64,000 bases of DNA from Nemopilema nomurai (GCA_003864495.1 ML133432.1:1-64000), one strand, 5' to 3'; positions 27,201 to 45,475 are shown, counted from the stretch's first letter. Notes: generated by a model from the letters alone, not told the origin. Numbers and translations: made by a program.

Positions 27201-30200
27201 GTCCCAGTTTCTGCTGGATCGCGATGTTGATGAGATTGCGAAGGACCCAAAAGTCAAGGGGCCTAAGAAAATGAACAGACAATCAATCAGGTAAGCCCTT
27301 TGCCTTCCAAATGACAGAAGAAGTTGTCTTTGAAAATATTTTTATGCCAAAAACAGAAATTAAAAATATCTTTAAGGTATATTGGTTCACAAGTAACATT
27401 TAAAAAGTTTAACTTCTGTGTATCTCATTAGCACGCCTAAGTTACTAGCTATTGTTTTTCAATTCACATTCCAGACCAAATTCAACCAAACAATATCGAG
27501 GAAAATTTTAAGGCCTTTTCGTGTTCAACGTGGTTTTCAAGACCTGTATAAATAAATTACAGAATCTCTGAAAATAAGAAGATTTAACAGTGCCAGCGTA
27601 AGGAGATAGGGAGAAGCTTTAGCTGCCGTTGTGAATAGATTTCCCTGTTGCAATAAACCAGTAATAGTCGGTCATGAAGTGAGTCTAAAAAAGATTGAGG
27701 GAAATGGTGTGATTCTAAGAAACAGGCCTATCTTTCTAATATGCTAAATTTTCTTTGAAAACTGGTCGTTCGTAAAAATTTCAGTAGCTCTGTATACAGT
27801 CCCAGACACCCGTCTGAGGTATTCAGGTTGAACTGTATGTTGCAGTAATATGCAACGAGACCTGTTGGAAATTTAACATTCTCAAAATAACTTTCAGGGG
27901 GACTTTTCTTAAGGCAGTGATCTATTATGGAGAATTGAGCTACGAGTATTCAGAACAGGTTCCTTCCTACGACAAGCTCGATTTTCTTGGTACGTATGAA
28001 AATATTTATATCTAGACAGCGACACAGACAAATATTCATTAAAAAGGGCGTGACTATAATTTGCAAAGGGCAAAGTTTTATAGGAAACCAAAAGGGTGCG
28101 CGGCTCATACTGCAGCTGGGTTGATGCAGAAAATAGATTGCATTTCCTTGATGATTACATTATGCTTCTAAAAATCCCAGTTTTATATCACGTTATACTG
28201 GAACGAGGAATATTTTGCTGTGAACTCTAGCTTATCTGTCAACAGACTATTCCTTTGTCAAGAAAGCGTGGTTTTCTAGACTCTTAGACAAAACCACCGT
28301 CTTTCTTGTTTGGCGCGCTTGGACTAGATTTCCAAAATAAGGAAAGCCGTATAACAATATCTAGCAATGCTAAAATTTGTACTGGTTATGAAAAGGTAGC
28401 TCTGTTTATCAGCAAAGAATCTTCTCCTGGTTGGAATAACCTGCATGTAAAAAGGACTCCAAGGTTTCAAGGTTCTTGAACCATGGCATAAACAGTACCA
28501 AAGGTGTAAAGCAGGTGCTAAAAAGGAATACTTCCAAATATTTCTTATTGTTTAGTTATTTAAAGTCTAGCTTGTTTCCATTAGCTATCAACTAAGTCTT
28601 GCAATGTCTCTTAACTTCACGGAAGCCATGGCATCCTCAATAGGCCATGATCCTTCGGGTTGGCTGCGAGCTGGCCAAACTATCTTTCATTAGACGAACT
28701 GTTTTGGCATAGAACAATTCTGCATTAGCAATTGTTAACATTTTCGAAAAACAGGATTCTTCACAGATAAGTTGCACAAACCTTGCAAACATGATTGATT
28801 GTGATCCGTCTAGACAGCAGGTTCTTCGAGGGCACGTGATCTAGTCCAAGTCACTTGAACGTAAACAATTCGCAGTCAAGCAGATTTTCCAACTGCCTTG
28901 ACACAGGAATATATTTTATCAAACAGTATATCATAATGCTAAGCTTTTCAGCTCAAACTTTTGCTTGAAAATAGTTAAGTGCTCCTAGGCCTAACAAACA
29001 TGCCATTAATTTTGTTGAACTGAAACAGCAGCGAGCAACCTCGGAACAATACTATAGAATCCAGTACCATGGGAATACACAGCAAATGTCCCGGCCTAAT
29101 GCTTGTGCCATCAACTCTAAATACAACTGCTTTAACAATTCAAATGTGAATAATCTTAAAGCTACCTTTTTGAAACGGGAATCCTTGGAGAGCTAAATGT
29201 TGTACTGTGAAGCATCCCCTCTTGCAAAGAGCCGTTTTCAGAGGGTGCAATTTGGCGCAATAGGGTGGTAACCGTGCGAGATCTCGGGGGCACGCACAAA
29301 CTTTTGTTACAATGTTTATTATATTCTTCATAGCTTTATATTTAACTTGAGAATGGGACCGTGCTTTTTGCACAAAAATTTTCAGATTTAACGACTACAT
29401 GTGTTTGAAAGTAGTTATAACTTTTCGGCTATTTATACTCAACTTAATAGAAAGCGGCTTTATCCAATGGTTGATAACGGGGCGTCAGAAAATCGACAAA
29501 GAAAAAAGCTTGTCTTTAGTCATACAAGAAGGTACATAAGTTGAATTCAATTGCAGATGGAATAAGGGCATATTTTATAGCAAGAAATTTCTAAATAGCT
29601 TTAAAAACAAGGTTAAAAGCATTTCGCATTTCTTAGAAAAATTAATACCGTTATGTTGTGGGTGTTCACTGGGCCTAATTTTCTAGGTCAACTGAATCAA
29701 CAAAGCACACACCTGTTTCTCAAAACAACCTTTTTCAGTCCGTCAAAAAATGTTTGAAGAAGATAATCCGCAGCTCCGTTTGCAAGATGCTACTTCGTGT
29801 CATGCCAAAAACAAAATCTATTCAAAATTATGCAGTATTAATCTTCTTCCATGACAAGCAAACAGCCTCAATTTTTTCACTTGCGATTAAAACATCTAAA
29901 TGGGTAAATGTTGAAACAACACTATCATTTCAAAACAATTTTCATGCTTAATAATTACGGTCATGATTTGTTATACGATTTTCTTAAAAAAAGCTCTTTT
30001 CAAATTAAAAAGAAGTTTGACAAGACCTAGCAATATCACTTGCAGAGGAGAAGGAGATTCGCAGTTACTTTTGAAGGTTTTTCGAATGGTTCAAACCATA
30101 GGGAATGAAAGAACGAGATAGTATTACAATTACCAGCATGCAAACTGGTATGTAGAAATAATATTTCCACTTTTTCTTGCTACTGTAAATTATATTAAAT

Positions 30201-30333
30201 CGCATACTATTTTTCAGCTGACATTGGTGGTCAACTTGGTCTATTTCTTGGCTCAAGTGCACTCACCTACATGGAGTTCATTGACTGCCTGGTGATGGTG
30301 ATATACACGAAGTACATTAGCGTGCGACCCTGA
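24300..30333 (+). CDS. DEG/ENaC (ASIC-like) cation channel subunit, paralogue 2
   Basis: Five exons: 24300-25076, 25506-25656, 27125-27290, 27898-27989 and 30218-30333. They have the same phases as the upstream paralogue and give 433 aa. It would form or join a trimeric membrane cation channel. Seen: His-Gly motif at residues 45-46, TM1 at about 60-75, FPAVSICN at 103-110, palm strands HALELTINIE and SPGFITYV, CWIETLTDHVIKECGC in the Cys-rich domain, YDCPLPC in exon 3, YYGELSYEY before TM2, and DIGGQLGLFLGSS at the pore. The selectivity filter is GSS (about 407-409) rather than the GAS of the neighbour. Exons 3 and 4 are the same length in both genes (166 and 92 bp), and exon 2 differs by one codon. 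A second ATG at 24342 is an alternative start. A poly(A) signal AATAAA lies at 30625-30630, about 290 bp past the stop. Gating stimulus unknown. Confidence 0.93.
28259..28308. repeat. 50-bp imperfect hairpin in the last intron
   Basis: caagaaagcgtggtttt and aaaaccaccgtctttcttg lie about 14 bp apart and are inverted copies with a two-base indel. They are in intron 4 of the second DEG/ENaC gene. This may be a small MITE remnant or a chance stem. Confidence 0.4.
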
Positions 30334-31867
30334 GGTGCGAACGCAATACACACTGTGACGTCACTCGTGGTATGGACAGAATTCCCTTATATGTGAAGCG
30401 GTGCAAAAATGACATCTTACTAACCATCTCTAGTTCAACAACGTGGTAGGATGATAGCTCATGTAAAATTATTTCATCAAGATAAACCAAACTGCGTTTT
30501 TGACCACTGGCTTTGAGTCAAGAGTAGTTCACGAGAAACGTAGCAACAATCAAGCAACAGAACTTTATTTCAAGATAACGATCATTCGGGACGTGAAATC
30601 AAACATTTACAGTGTTATGAACGAAATAAAATATATTCTACGAAATTTAATTCGATACAAAAGTTATTTTATAAAAAGGGAAGCAAGAAACGTTACATCT
30701 AGCGCCAAGCAACGATAAACCGCGCGACAAATGTTTAGCCCTAAAAAGACTTCTTCGAAGTTTGCTGGACTTTAGAACTTCTTTGTTTAGAAAGTATAGT
30801 CGATTGGTAGTAGTCACCTACAGTCACTTTTGGCGTTGCAAGAATGTAGATGAGGTTAGTCGGCTGAAATATCGAGAAAAGCACAAAGACGAAAAGAATG
30901 GGAAGATGTTAAAATGTCAATTCAGAAGTATTGAAAGTACGACAGCTGAAAACCTGAATTGTACAAAGACAGAAAACATGCATGTTTTGGCAGCCATGCA
31001 CAAGAAATAGAGTCTAGTTTATTGGACAAACCAGGGAGCTGGAAAAAAATGCAGTCAACTGCCGAAATTTTTTGCTTATTGATGAGCTCACCTAAGGAGT
31101 AAAGATGGGGAAACTTTGAAATCTGATTGAATCTGCTGCTGGGTAAGCAACAGAAAATCTGCATCATGAGGAGCAGTCTCACTCTCTAAACAAAAAATAG
31201 CAGTTGCCACGGCAGACATGGCGAGATCGCGTCATTTTTCTTTGCTTGCCTAGAAAAACAGGAGGCTACTTTGCGGGCGAAATCATGAAGCCGCTTTCGT
31301 AAAGAGAGCAGAAACTGAAAAAACTTCGTAACAAAGAAACTTGTATACAAAACTAAACCTTTACCTAGACAAAACTTTCTAGCGATTAACATCATGGGAA
31401 CACTACTTTGAATGATTTATCTGACCTAAAATGCAATATTTTTCAGCTAAGGAAGTCCAAGATTTATAGAAAATCCATTCTCCATACTATTCAGAAAATT
31501 CTACGGATTCTGAAAAAAATTGAAAATTGCAAGACTTCTTTCACTAAAAATGGCATAATCTGATATTTAAAAATGATTCATAACACCTAGTGGTAAACTA
31601 TTTGAAAGTATAGAGAGGTGCATTGTGGGGGTATATATTAGGTCAGGAGCCAATTTCTAGCAACGGTCAGGGAAACAAAATCAGACCAAAACAACACCTT
31701 CTGTGACTTAAAAAGACCAGGCTTCCGTAACTCATCACCAAAAAGAGATAACAGCTAAAATTTATGCCCTGACTTAAAAACAATGAGGAGAACATGTACA
31801 AGACTATTCTTGAGGGCCCTTGAAACGCCTCCCACAATTTTGGTGCTCAGTTGAAAGCGACCTTCAT
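30334..31867. other. Intergenic region between convergent genes
   Basis: This separates the stop of the second DEG/ENaC gene (+) from the stop of the CNNM gene (-), so it should contain both 3' UTRs. AATAAA at 30625-30630 suits the plus-strand gene. On the minus strand an AATAAA lies near 31016. Frames at 30500-31010 look like chance. Confidence 0.5.
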
Positions 31868-37927
<6,060 letters not shown>

Positions 37928-39057
37928 AATTCTCGCTTTATTAGTTAGTCGCCAGAAAGGAAGGAATGCGGTGCAATCTTGAAAACAAGGCTGCTAGCCT
38001 CATATCGGAGACTGAGTCTCGAAATGGCAGTGGCGTCCAAAAAGAATTTGAAAGTGCTATTTTTCTTGTTCATTTAATTGCTTTTCTGACCTTTGTCACT
38101 CTTGTTTGTTTTCAACTTTCAGTTGCTCCTTCCGCATTCATACATAACGTGTCATATCTCTACTCGTACGATTATTATCCTTGCCCGCAACAAGTCCTGA
38201 AGATTACCATAGTAACCGAGAATTATAGGATATCGCTTTGTCCCATTCCGATTACCGCTTGATAGATTACCTCCTGTAGCCATTCTATTATCGCCTTGCT
38301 ACATATCGGCCCGTATTAATTCACAAGGCTCTTGCTAGAGACCCTCTTTCTCTTTGTCAAGTATTTGAAGAAGTCAATTCTTTAGGAACCATGGATTTGT
38401 AGCATCGATTAACGCACTTCAGGCATGCATCGCTTTAGGGGCAAGATGCTTGAGAAAGACCTTGTCGCCTTAAGATCGTTTCTAGCCGTTTTGAAATATC
38501 TTCGAGAATATCTGTCCAGGAGTATCTGTAGTCGAAGACCCTGGGGTAACGCCTGAGAGAGGTTAGGTGTATGTAGCAGCTTGAAGATTTTACATCAAAT
38601 GAAAAGGATGGAAAATTGTCTAAAGATGAATTTCACCGTCTATATTGACTTCCGTCCGTCTACAGAGGTCCTTTTTACAGTCAACTTTGCAATAAGTCTA
38701 TTATTTTCTAATTGAAATTAAATTAATAATTTCCTTAGCCTGAATTTGATTTAAATTCTCAAACTTCCTCTTCTTATTTTCTCTTTTTACTTTTTCAAAA
38801 TAACATTAAAATATTGCTTCATGCTATTACTGCTTGGCTTCTGACGCTAGTTTACTCGATTTGCACTCTAAGATTAATTGTATAGACTCCCGAGGCTAAT
38901 TGTATTGATTTGACAAAGGCGTCTCAACTTATATCTCTTCGTGGCTTTACCGATCATAGCTTGGAATTCCAAAACATCATCAACAGGTTGAGCATTGCAT
39001 CCCTGTTCTGGATATTAGATGAACATCTATGGCAGTATGTGGGTAGGGGTGAATATA
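37928..39057. promoter_or_regulatory. CNNM upstream region
   Basis: Sequence 5' of the CNNM start codon, presumably carrying its 5' UTR and promoter. No TATA box is obvious. A 98-aa plus-strand frame (37966-38262) starts 39 bp from the CNNM ATG but shows no family motif, and it probably only overlaps the CNNM 5' UTR. Confidence 0.3.
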
Positions 39058-39740
39058 CACTACCATAAGGACAAAAGTATTGCAACACCCTGGCCATAAT
39101 GGCGTCCAACACACCTCAGCAACTGTGCAAACCCACGAGTTAACACCAAAATTCTCCGTAGGTCAAAACGTGGAAATACACTTAGGTGGGAATCAAATTT
39201 TAGGAAATCTATTAAGGATTTGAAAGTTATAGAACCATTTTAGTAAAGTAAGAAGTTATGCAACTATGTGCAAAATAATTGCGATTGCAAAAGCAATAAA
39301 AAATGAGACAAAGAGGGGCAACTGTTGAAAAGATAAATTTTAGAAGACCATTGAATGCCATTATTCTATTGCTTGAGGAATTTTAACGAAATGAGAAACT
39401 AAATAAACAGTTCAAAAATCAAGGAGAGGTGTTAGACCAAAAAAAGTTGATGCTAGGATTAAATGAATGGTGACTCGAATGATGAAGTGTCATACACTGA
39501 GAGTTAAGTGTCAAGTGGTAATGCAAGTATGGACTAGCCAAAAATATTAGAAAAAGAAAACCGTTTGTTTCTTTAGGAAACAGAAGGAAAGTTGTCCAGT
39601 GGGCAGAAGTTCTAAAAGATAAGCAGTTCAGAAAATAGGAAAGTGTTATTTTTCAGATAAAAAAGATCGCATTTGCTTTATAAGTGGCAGCAAAATTTCG
39701 AAAGTTTAATCGAGAACTAGTGAAGATGATAACCCCCTAT
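39058..39740 (+). mobile_element. Decayed Tc1/mariner-type transposon
   Basis: It begins after a TA dinucleotide (39056-39057) with cactaccataaggacaaaag, followed by tattgcaacaccc. This strongly resembles Tc1/mariner terminal repeats. Inside, plus-strand reading from about 39577 gives GNRRKVVQWAEVLKDKQF, then a stop, then a VIF block followed, after a one-base shift, by SD. That matches the region of Tc1-like transposases around the second catalytic Asp (VIFSDE-type). Earlier fragments include GRPLNAIILLLEEF. Many stops and shifts show it is dead. I could not find the right terminal repeat, so the end is approximate and the copy may be truncated. Confidence 0.6.
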
Positions 39741-40346
39741 TTTTGCCACGTAATTTTACATTTCAATGTCAGACATGTTACGGGGCTCAACTGGGCCCAA
39801 GGGAGTCGGAAAACCCGCTGGTTGTGACGGGCGAGTCAATGTACAAAAGTTGTCGGAAATACTGCGGAATTATCTTGCTTGCTTTCGTTGAATAAAATCA
39901 GTGCTTAGAAAAAAGACGGAGCTATTTCTTTCCTAACACGAAAATGCACCCACTCACAAAGTAAGTTTTACCAAATTTTCCTTAAAATCCGAAATTTCAG
40001 TGTCCCTACTTGGCCTGCACAAAGCACCGGCCTGAATATCATTGAAATTCCTGGTTGCGAATGAAATATCTAAAGAAAAGTCTAACCATTCAAAACAAAG
40101 TAACTCGCGACCGCACGGTCCAAACAACATTGGAAGATTGACTAATTGAAAGATGAAGATTTCAATTCTGTAGTTAATATTTGTGAAGGATTCATAGATA
40201 TTGAGATACAAAATCGATGACGTCGTTTTTAAAGCAAGCCTCGTTTGAAACCACGTAGGATTCAACAAGAGGCTTGGCTCTCAGATACAAATGTTATACA
40301 ACACTCGATCAAACTAAGAAAGTCTGCTTATCATTAAATAGTGGAA
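39741..40346. promoter_or_regulatory. Region upstream of the HIGD2A-like gene
   Basis: No gene is seen. The stretch just before 40347 should hold the promoter and 5' UTR of the HIGD2A-like gene. No core promoter motif stands out. Confidence 0.3.
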
Positions 40347-41330
40347 ATGACATCGGAAAGAAAGAAAAGGGAAGACATGCACGATATGTGGCTTCCACCA
40401 CCTCCTCCTGAAACAACTGGAGAGAAGTTTAAACGGAAAATAAAGGAGAATCCATTTGTTCCGATAGGTGAGTGGCCTACTTTTGCCTTTATGCCTTATG
40501 TAATACAGATGAGGAGATTGTTGGGTGGTTTTATCATTGCACACCGTGTCGTATAAATCAATTGGCATTGCAATATCATCACATAACCTTGCTCATTGCT
40601 AATCAATATGATTCTCAAAACAGTGGATTTTTGTTGTGAAAACATTATTATAAAGTTATCATTAATTTCTCAATGAATATAATTAGATAGTTTGTAGCTG
40701 CTCGTCCAATAATTTTGATCTATGAATGCTTTCCACCGGTCTCACAGCTAAAAAACTCTTCTTCGAAAACTATTTGCCATGATTTAGGCTAAACCAAGTT
40801 TTTGAGACAGGTCTGTTGAGGCTTTTTAAGTTGTATGTGTCAGTTTAAGAAATGTTATATTCATTATCTGAAATGAAATCTTGTTAAATCTGTTTAATTT
40901 TTAATAATTTGAGTGTGAACTTCTCATTTCTCAAGACTTTCATTAGGTGTGCAGGTCAACAAACAAGCAAAATGAAGTACAACTGACAAATTAAAAAATG
41001 TAATTTCTGTATGCACAAGGAAGCTTGAGATAGAGGCAGCTATATGCTTTTTTCACTTGACGATTTAAAGATAGCGCTGAAAACTTTAAATTGGAATTTG
41101 AGCTTCTGTTGTAATCCCATATTCTGCTATTTGACAGAGATTGTCATATTGTTTTAGGCATGCTAGCAACAGTAGGTGCACTGGGATATGGTTTTTATGG
41201 GTTCCAAACTGGTAACCAAAGACTACAGCAGGTGATGATGAGAACTAGAGTTGTGGCACAAGGTGCAACTGTACTCTGTTTAGTTGGGGGAATTGCTGTT
41301 GCAGCCATCAAGAGTGGATCAACAAAATGA
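40347..41330 (+). CDS. HIGD2A: HIG1 domain protein, HIGD2A-like
   Basis: Two exons, 40347-40467 and 41158-41330, joined in phase 1, give 97 aa. HIGD2A-type proteins sit in the mitochondrial inner membrane and help assemble cytochrome c oxidase and respiratory supercomplexes (yeast Rcf1 family). Seen: a polar N-terminus with WLPPPPPETTGEKFKRKIKE, the HIG1 signature NPFVPIG at the exon 1/2 border, a first membrane segment (GMLATVGALGYGFYGF), a polar loop GNQRLQQVMMRTRVVAQG matching the conserved MMRTRxxAQG block, and a second membrane segment (TVLCLVGGIAVAAI). The length suits the family (about 93-106 aa). The MRTR/AQG block favours HIGD2 over HIGD1. The start is the ATG at 40347; an in-frame GTG just before it is not needed. 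A poly(A) signal AATAAA at 41616-41621 lies about 290 bp past the stop. Confidence 0.92.
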
Positions 41331-41621
41331 ATTGGACTCAAGTGCATGTATGTGCATCTATGTGTGACACATGACATTTACACATAAACATGTGACAAAA
41401 AGAACATTTCTACACCATTAGGTAGAAGACTGAAGTTTTGAAATTAAGATAGAGACAGAGTGATAAATTTCAATTGTAAATAGCAAATAGACTGTTTGTT
41501 AGAAGTTTTTCAATTATATTTCTATTTAGATTGAATCAAGCAGAGGTTGAGACACATTCACATATCAATGACTTGTTGTATTACCATATGCAAATTTGGT
41601 TTAACCTAAAGAAAAAATAAA

Positions 41622-42885
41622 TTGATCACTTCTAAAACATTTATTGTTTCCTACCATATTCATTTTACCAGATAACCTTATTAAATATTTATTAATTTAG
41701 CCTTCCAAGTTATTCAAGAAAGGTGTGTAAGATTCTTTTTTGCTTACCAGACTTTTTAAAATGAACCATACATGTGTGCAGCTTTAATTAATTATTCTTT
41801 ATTCCTTATTGCTATTGCAGTACATAAGAAAGAACACCTTGCTTAGTTAGTGGCTCTTGTTATAAACATCCAAGTTTGAACTTTCAAACACTAAGCTACA
41901 AGTCCATCATTTCTAGAGAATTTTAGTCATATTACCAGATTTCCAGAAAAATTGATCTTTACATTGAATGAATGTTATGTTGTACTACTTATCTTACTAC
42001 TAGTTTGCAGAATAAAACCTTTTGGATTTATGCTAACAAGGCGAAAATCAACTCAGCCTTGACTCTATGAAAAGTTATAGACAAAATCTTTCAAAAGAAG
42101 CACATTGATTAAGTTCCAGGGAAGGGCAACTCAGCTTAAGCTAGATTCACAGAAAATAATGTGAAGCCACCATTAAGGTCTCATAGCCATGGCCAATCAT
42201 AGGTGATAAAAGAGAAAACCTGATGAGCAAAGAATACAGTAAATGTGATGGTATTGCATTGCTACTGCTAGAAAAAGTTATGAGTGGATGTTATTTATAC
42301 TGTATTCATCTAACTGGCAGCATAAACTACAAAGGTAAGACCATTTATTATAAGCAATATATACCACAATACTTTTGACATTAAATCTTAAATTTTGTTG
42401 CAACTTTTAGTGTTAATAGCAGGTTGATGGTTGAAAGCATGCGTCAAGGCTAGTATTGTGCAACAAGAACCTGCCTTTTTTGTTTAATGGTGGTGAATTC
42501 AAATTTCTTTCTCCTAATTTCCTGGGAATTGAACAGGATGGGTTTTAATGCAATTATTTTTAATGGATCCTGTACAAACTAAGACAAATACAGTTAATAT
42601 GACTAAACTATACTGAGAAATTAAACTACTTAGATTTGTGTGAAATTAATCTAAATTGTAAAACTGGATAAAGGCATGGATCATCAATTATCAATGTTTT
42701 ATACACAAGAAGCAATGTGTTTGATCTGTATAAAATCTCATTCTTAAACACAAATAACATATAAACAACAATTTTCAATTCTTGAAACATAAATAACATC
42801 AAAATTCTATACTAGTATAAAGTAATATTTTCCCAACAAAATGTACCAAAATATCCATAAAACTATGTTGTGGTCCCTAGTATCA
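41622..42885. other. Intergenic region between convergent HIGD2A-like and JmjC genes
   Basis: No open frame of interest. It contains the 3' ends of the convergent genes on either side. Nothing else recognisable. Confidence 0.45.
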
Positions 42886-45475
42886 TTATGTACAGATACT
42901 TCTTCTTTTGAACATTTGACTTTTAGAAAAGAAAGTAGATGTATTGACATCTTTAAAGCAGTGAAGTTTTGAGGGCTCTTTCTGTAGTAGCTCTAGAAAT
43001 GTTTCTGTTGTCTATGGAAAAATGATATTTTACCCAGCATGACAGAGAAGCAAACATGGTAAATAACAAAGCTAAAGAAACATGATGTGTTGAGCAGATT
43101 CAGAGGCATGTCAACTGCAGTAAAATAACATCATTTCCTATAATAATTGTTCACACATAACAAGATGCCTTGGTCTCCTTACTGCCAGTCAACTGTTGTT
43201 AGCAACAGTGTCAGCTGCCAATGCAACCAATGCTTACAAAACATTGCTAAAAAACATTGCAAAATTTTTGTCAAATGCCGGTTATACACAAATTGCATGT
43301 ACCTGGACAACATGACGATCACTGTCAATTTGCCGCCTTTCCATTTCAGTTTCAAAGTTGAAAATATCAAACCATATTGCCACTGCAATATTTGGACTGC
43401 TGTAAGAACGAACTTGATGCCACCAGAACTGTGGTATGTACAACATATCTCCTGGAAAAGTATGACAATTCTAAATAATCCTTTCCAAGATCGATCAACA
43501 TTAAAGCGGTTGACAGAGAACACCACACCCTACAAGGCCCGAACCCCAACAGCTAAAGTTTTTCGGATGTTCATTCAATAAAGTTCAAGATAGCATGCAA
43601 CAGCGGAACAATAATTTTCACATGAGCGAAGTACTTTTTCGTCCAACCCTTCTGAGGGTATGCAAACGTCAAAAGCCCAAAGTTCGTCAAAATAAATAGC
43701 CAGTTGTGGATCGCATGTTCCATGTTCCAGAATTGCCATTTTAACAAAATGTTCCAATGAGCATGAGGACTAGAACCAGAACCCACGTATTGAAGAGATT
43801 GAAAAGAATATCAATTAATTTAAACAGTAGTGAATATTTTTCTGAGCATGAATTCTTGACAAGCTTCATGCAATACAGCGCATAAACATTGAAGAAAAGA
43901 AAAATCTTTCATGAGATGTGCAACTCAATACTCTTGATAGCAATGTATTATGGAAAAAGAATCATACTAACCTGGCTTCAACGTGCCAACCTGGTAAGGG
44001 GTTTTAGCAAAGACTTGATGTTCATCTATGTCAATGTTATCTGGGTCAAGATCAGAAACGCCCGGAGCTATCGTGTATTTGTCTGCATCGAACTGCCGGG
44101 TGTAATTGTTGTCATAAAGAATGACACTCTTTTCTCCTGACAATGAAGATAGCAGGTTCTCGTAGCCATCTTGATGAAAAGCAGAACTGGTGTTCCCACT
44201 GCTTATCAAGAGGTTTAGGTTATCGATTGCAATCGGGCGAGTGACGCAATTCAGTGGGGATGGCAAATACACATCATCCAACATCGCCGAATTTTTATTA
44301 AAAACTGAATCAAGGTAAACATTGTTCTGCTCGAATTCATCTAAGAACTTGGATAGGGGAAACGCCTTCTTCTTTGAGAATGTGCTCTGGAACTTCTTTC
44401 TAAAATCAACGTTAAACAACTCATTCCCATAATAATGACGCATGAATGTCAAATTCGGCCATTTTTGAAATGCAGGCCATGTTTTGACCGCATTCTTAAT
44501 TAAGACAGGTTTTGACTGCCTAGCATAGCGTTTGTAAAAGTCTTCAGCACTTGGTAAGAACTGGAGAGTTTCAATCTGACTGAATGGGGCTCCATGATTT
44601 CCAAGCTTCACTTTGTGACCTGTTGATAGGAGAAAGGCAACCTCAGCCATGAAGAAAAGACATTGTCCCAGTTGTGTTCTGATGCCAAACTTGAATTTTC
44701 AACATAAAGAGCATTATAAGCAGCAAAGCTAAACTTTGTATGACAGCTGATGAGCAAATAGGAAGCTTCATTTGCCCTTATAACTTCCCATAACAACATA
44801 TACCAATATGAAAATTGTGATTACAAGATTACTCTAATTAGCCAATACATTTGATATTATCAATTAGGGAGAAAGAAGCAAATCCTCTCAAAGCCAAAAC
44901 AAAATTATCAAAAGAAATTTATTGCAAGGCAAACAAAGTATACTCAGTGAAGCGCTGACACAAGTGAAGCAGAGGGATGTTAAATTTCTTTCTTGACTGG
45001 CATCTAATTCAAAGCCTTTTTGCTAATAGCAATTACAACACATGAAAGTGCTGCAAATCATATATTTAGAAGGATTGTGTGCAAAACCAATTGCATGACA
45101 ACATTTAAGAAGCTGATGGATAGAATAATAAAATGTATCTGAGTCATTCCATATGAAATCATTAGATTTTTTACATTTTTGTAACCTACTATCTCAGAAC
45201 TAACTGAATTTGCTATCAATTGTTGGTATCATTGAAAAACCAAATTCTTATTGACAAAATTTCTTATGGACTTGAAAAGTTAAACTTGGAATTTGTGTGC
45301 GATCAAGAAGCCTAAAAATGACCGTTCACTGGACACCCTCTCAAATTGACTACTTATTAGATTTAACTGTTTAAAGAAAATTAATAGAACATAGTATACC
45401 TAGAACATCTGTGTCTGTGAGACAAATAATGAAATAAAAAACAAATAGCAGTCTCTTTGCTACAGCACTGACCAT
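42886..45475 (-). CDS. JmjC/cupin-8 2-oxoglutarate oxygenase with signal peptide
   Basis: Minus-strand model of four exons: 45475-45400, 44619-43972, 43451-43303 and 43011-42886 (phases 1, 1, 0; 332 aa). Exon 1 encodes MVSAVAKRLLFVFYFIICLT, a typical signal peptide, and ends CTAG|GTATAC. Exon 2 opens GHKVKLGNHG after acceptor CAACAG. The JmjC fold carries the Fe(II) triad H174-x-D176 (AFHQDGYENLL) and H253 (LYIPQFWWHQVRS), so the enzyme is probably an active Fe(II)/2-oxoglutarate hydroxylase in the secretory pathway. Substrate unknown. The presumed cosubstrate region around GEKSVILYD is intact. It is not JMJD8, whose core sequence differs, and I cannot name the subfamily. The last exon (TTETFLELLQKEPSKLHCF...) is less certain: it is in phase with a good acceptor, but shorter alternatives exist. 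Exon 2 can also be read upstream into an in-frame ATG at 44650, but that stretch is a pyrimidine-rich acceptor, so exon 1 is preferred. Confidence 0.82.
43628..43681. repeat. Dispersed repeat, copy 1 (JmjC intron 2)
   Basis: The string gaagtactttttcgtccaac through gggtatgcaaacgtcaaaag resembles 58345-58400 in a PUF60 intron, where agggtatgcaaacgtc is shared exactly and flanking bases are similar. It is probably two copies of one uncharacterised interspersed repeat; full element ends are not defined. Confidence 0.45.

Noticed and set aside
37966..38262. 98-aa plus-strand frame divergent from CNNM
   Set aside because: It starts 39 bp from the CNNM start codon, within its likely 5' UTR, and shows no recognisable domain.
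44608..44650. Start of the JmjC protein at the in-frame ATG at 44650
   Set aside because: The sequence from 44650 to 44620 is a pyrimidine-rich 3' splice site ending CAACAG, and an upstream exon with a signal peptide joins in the correct phase at 44619.
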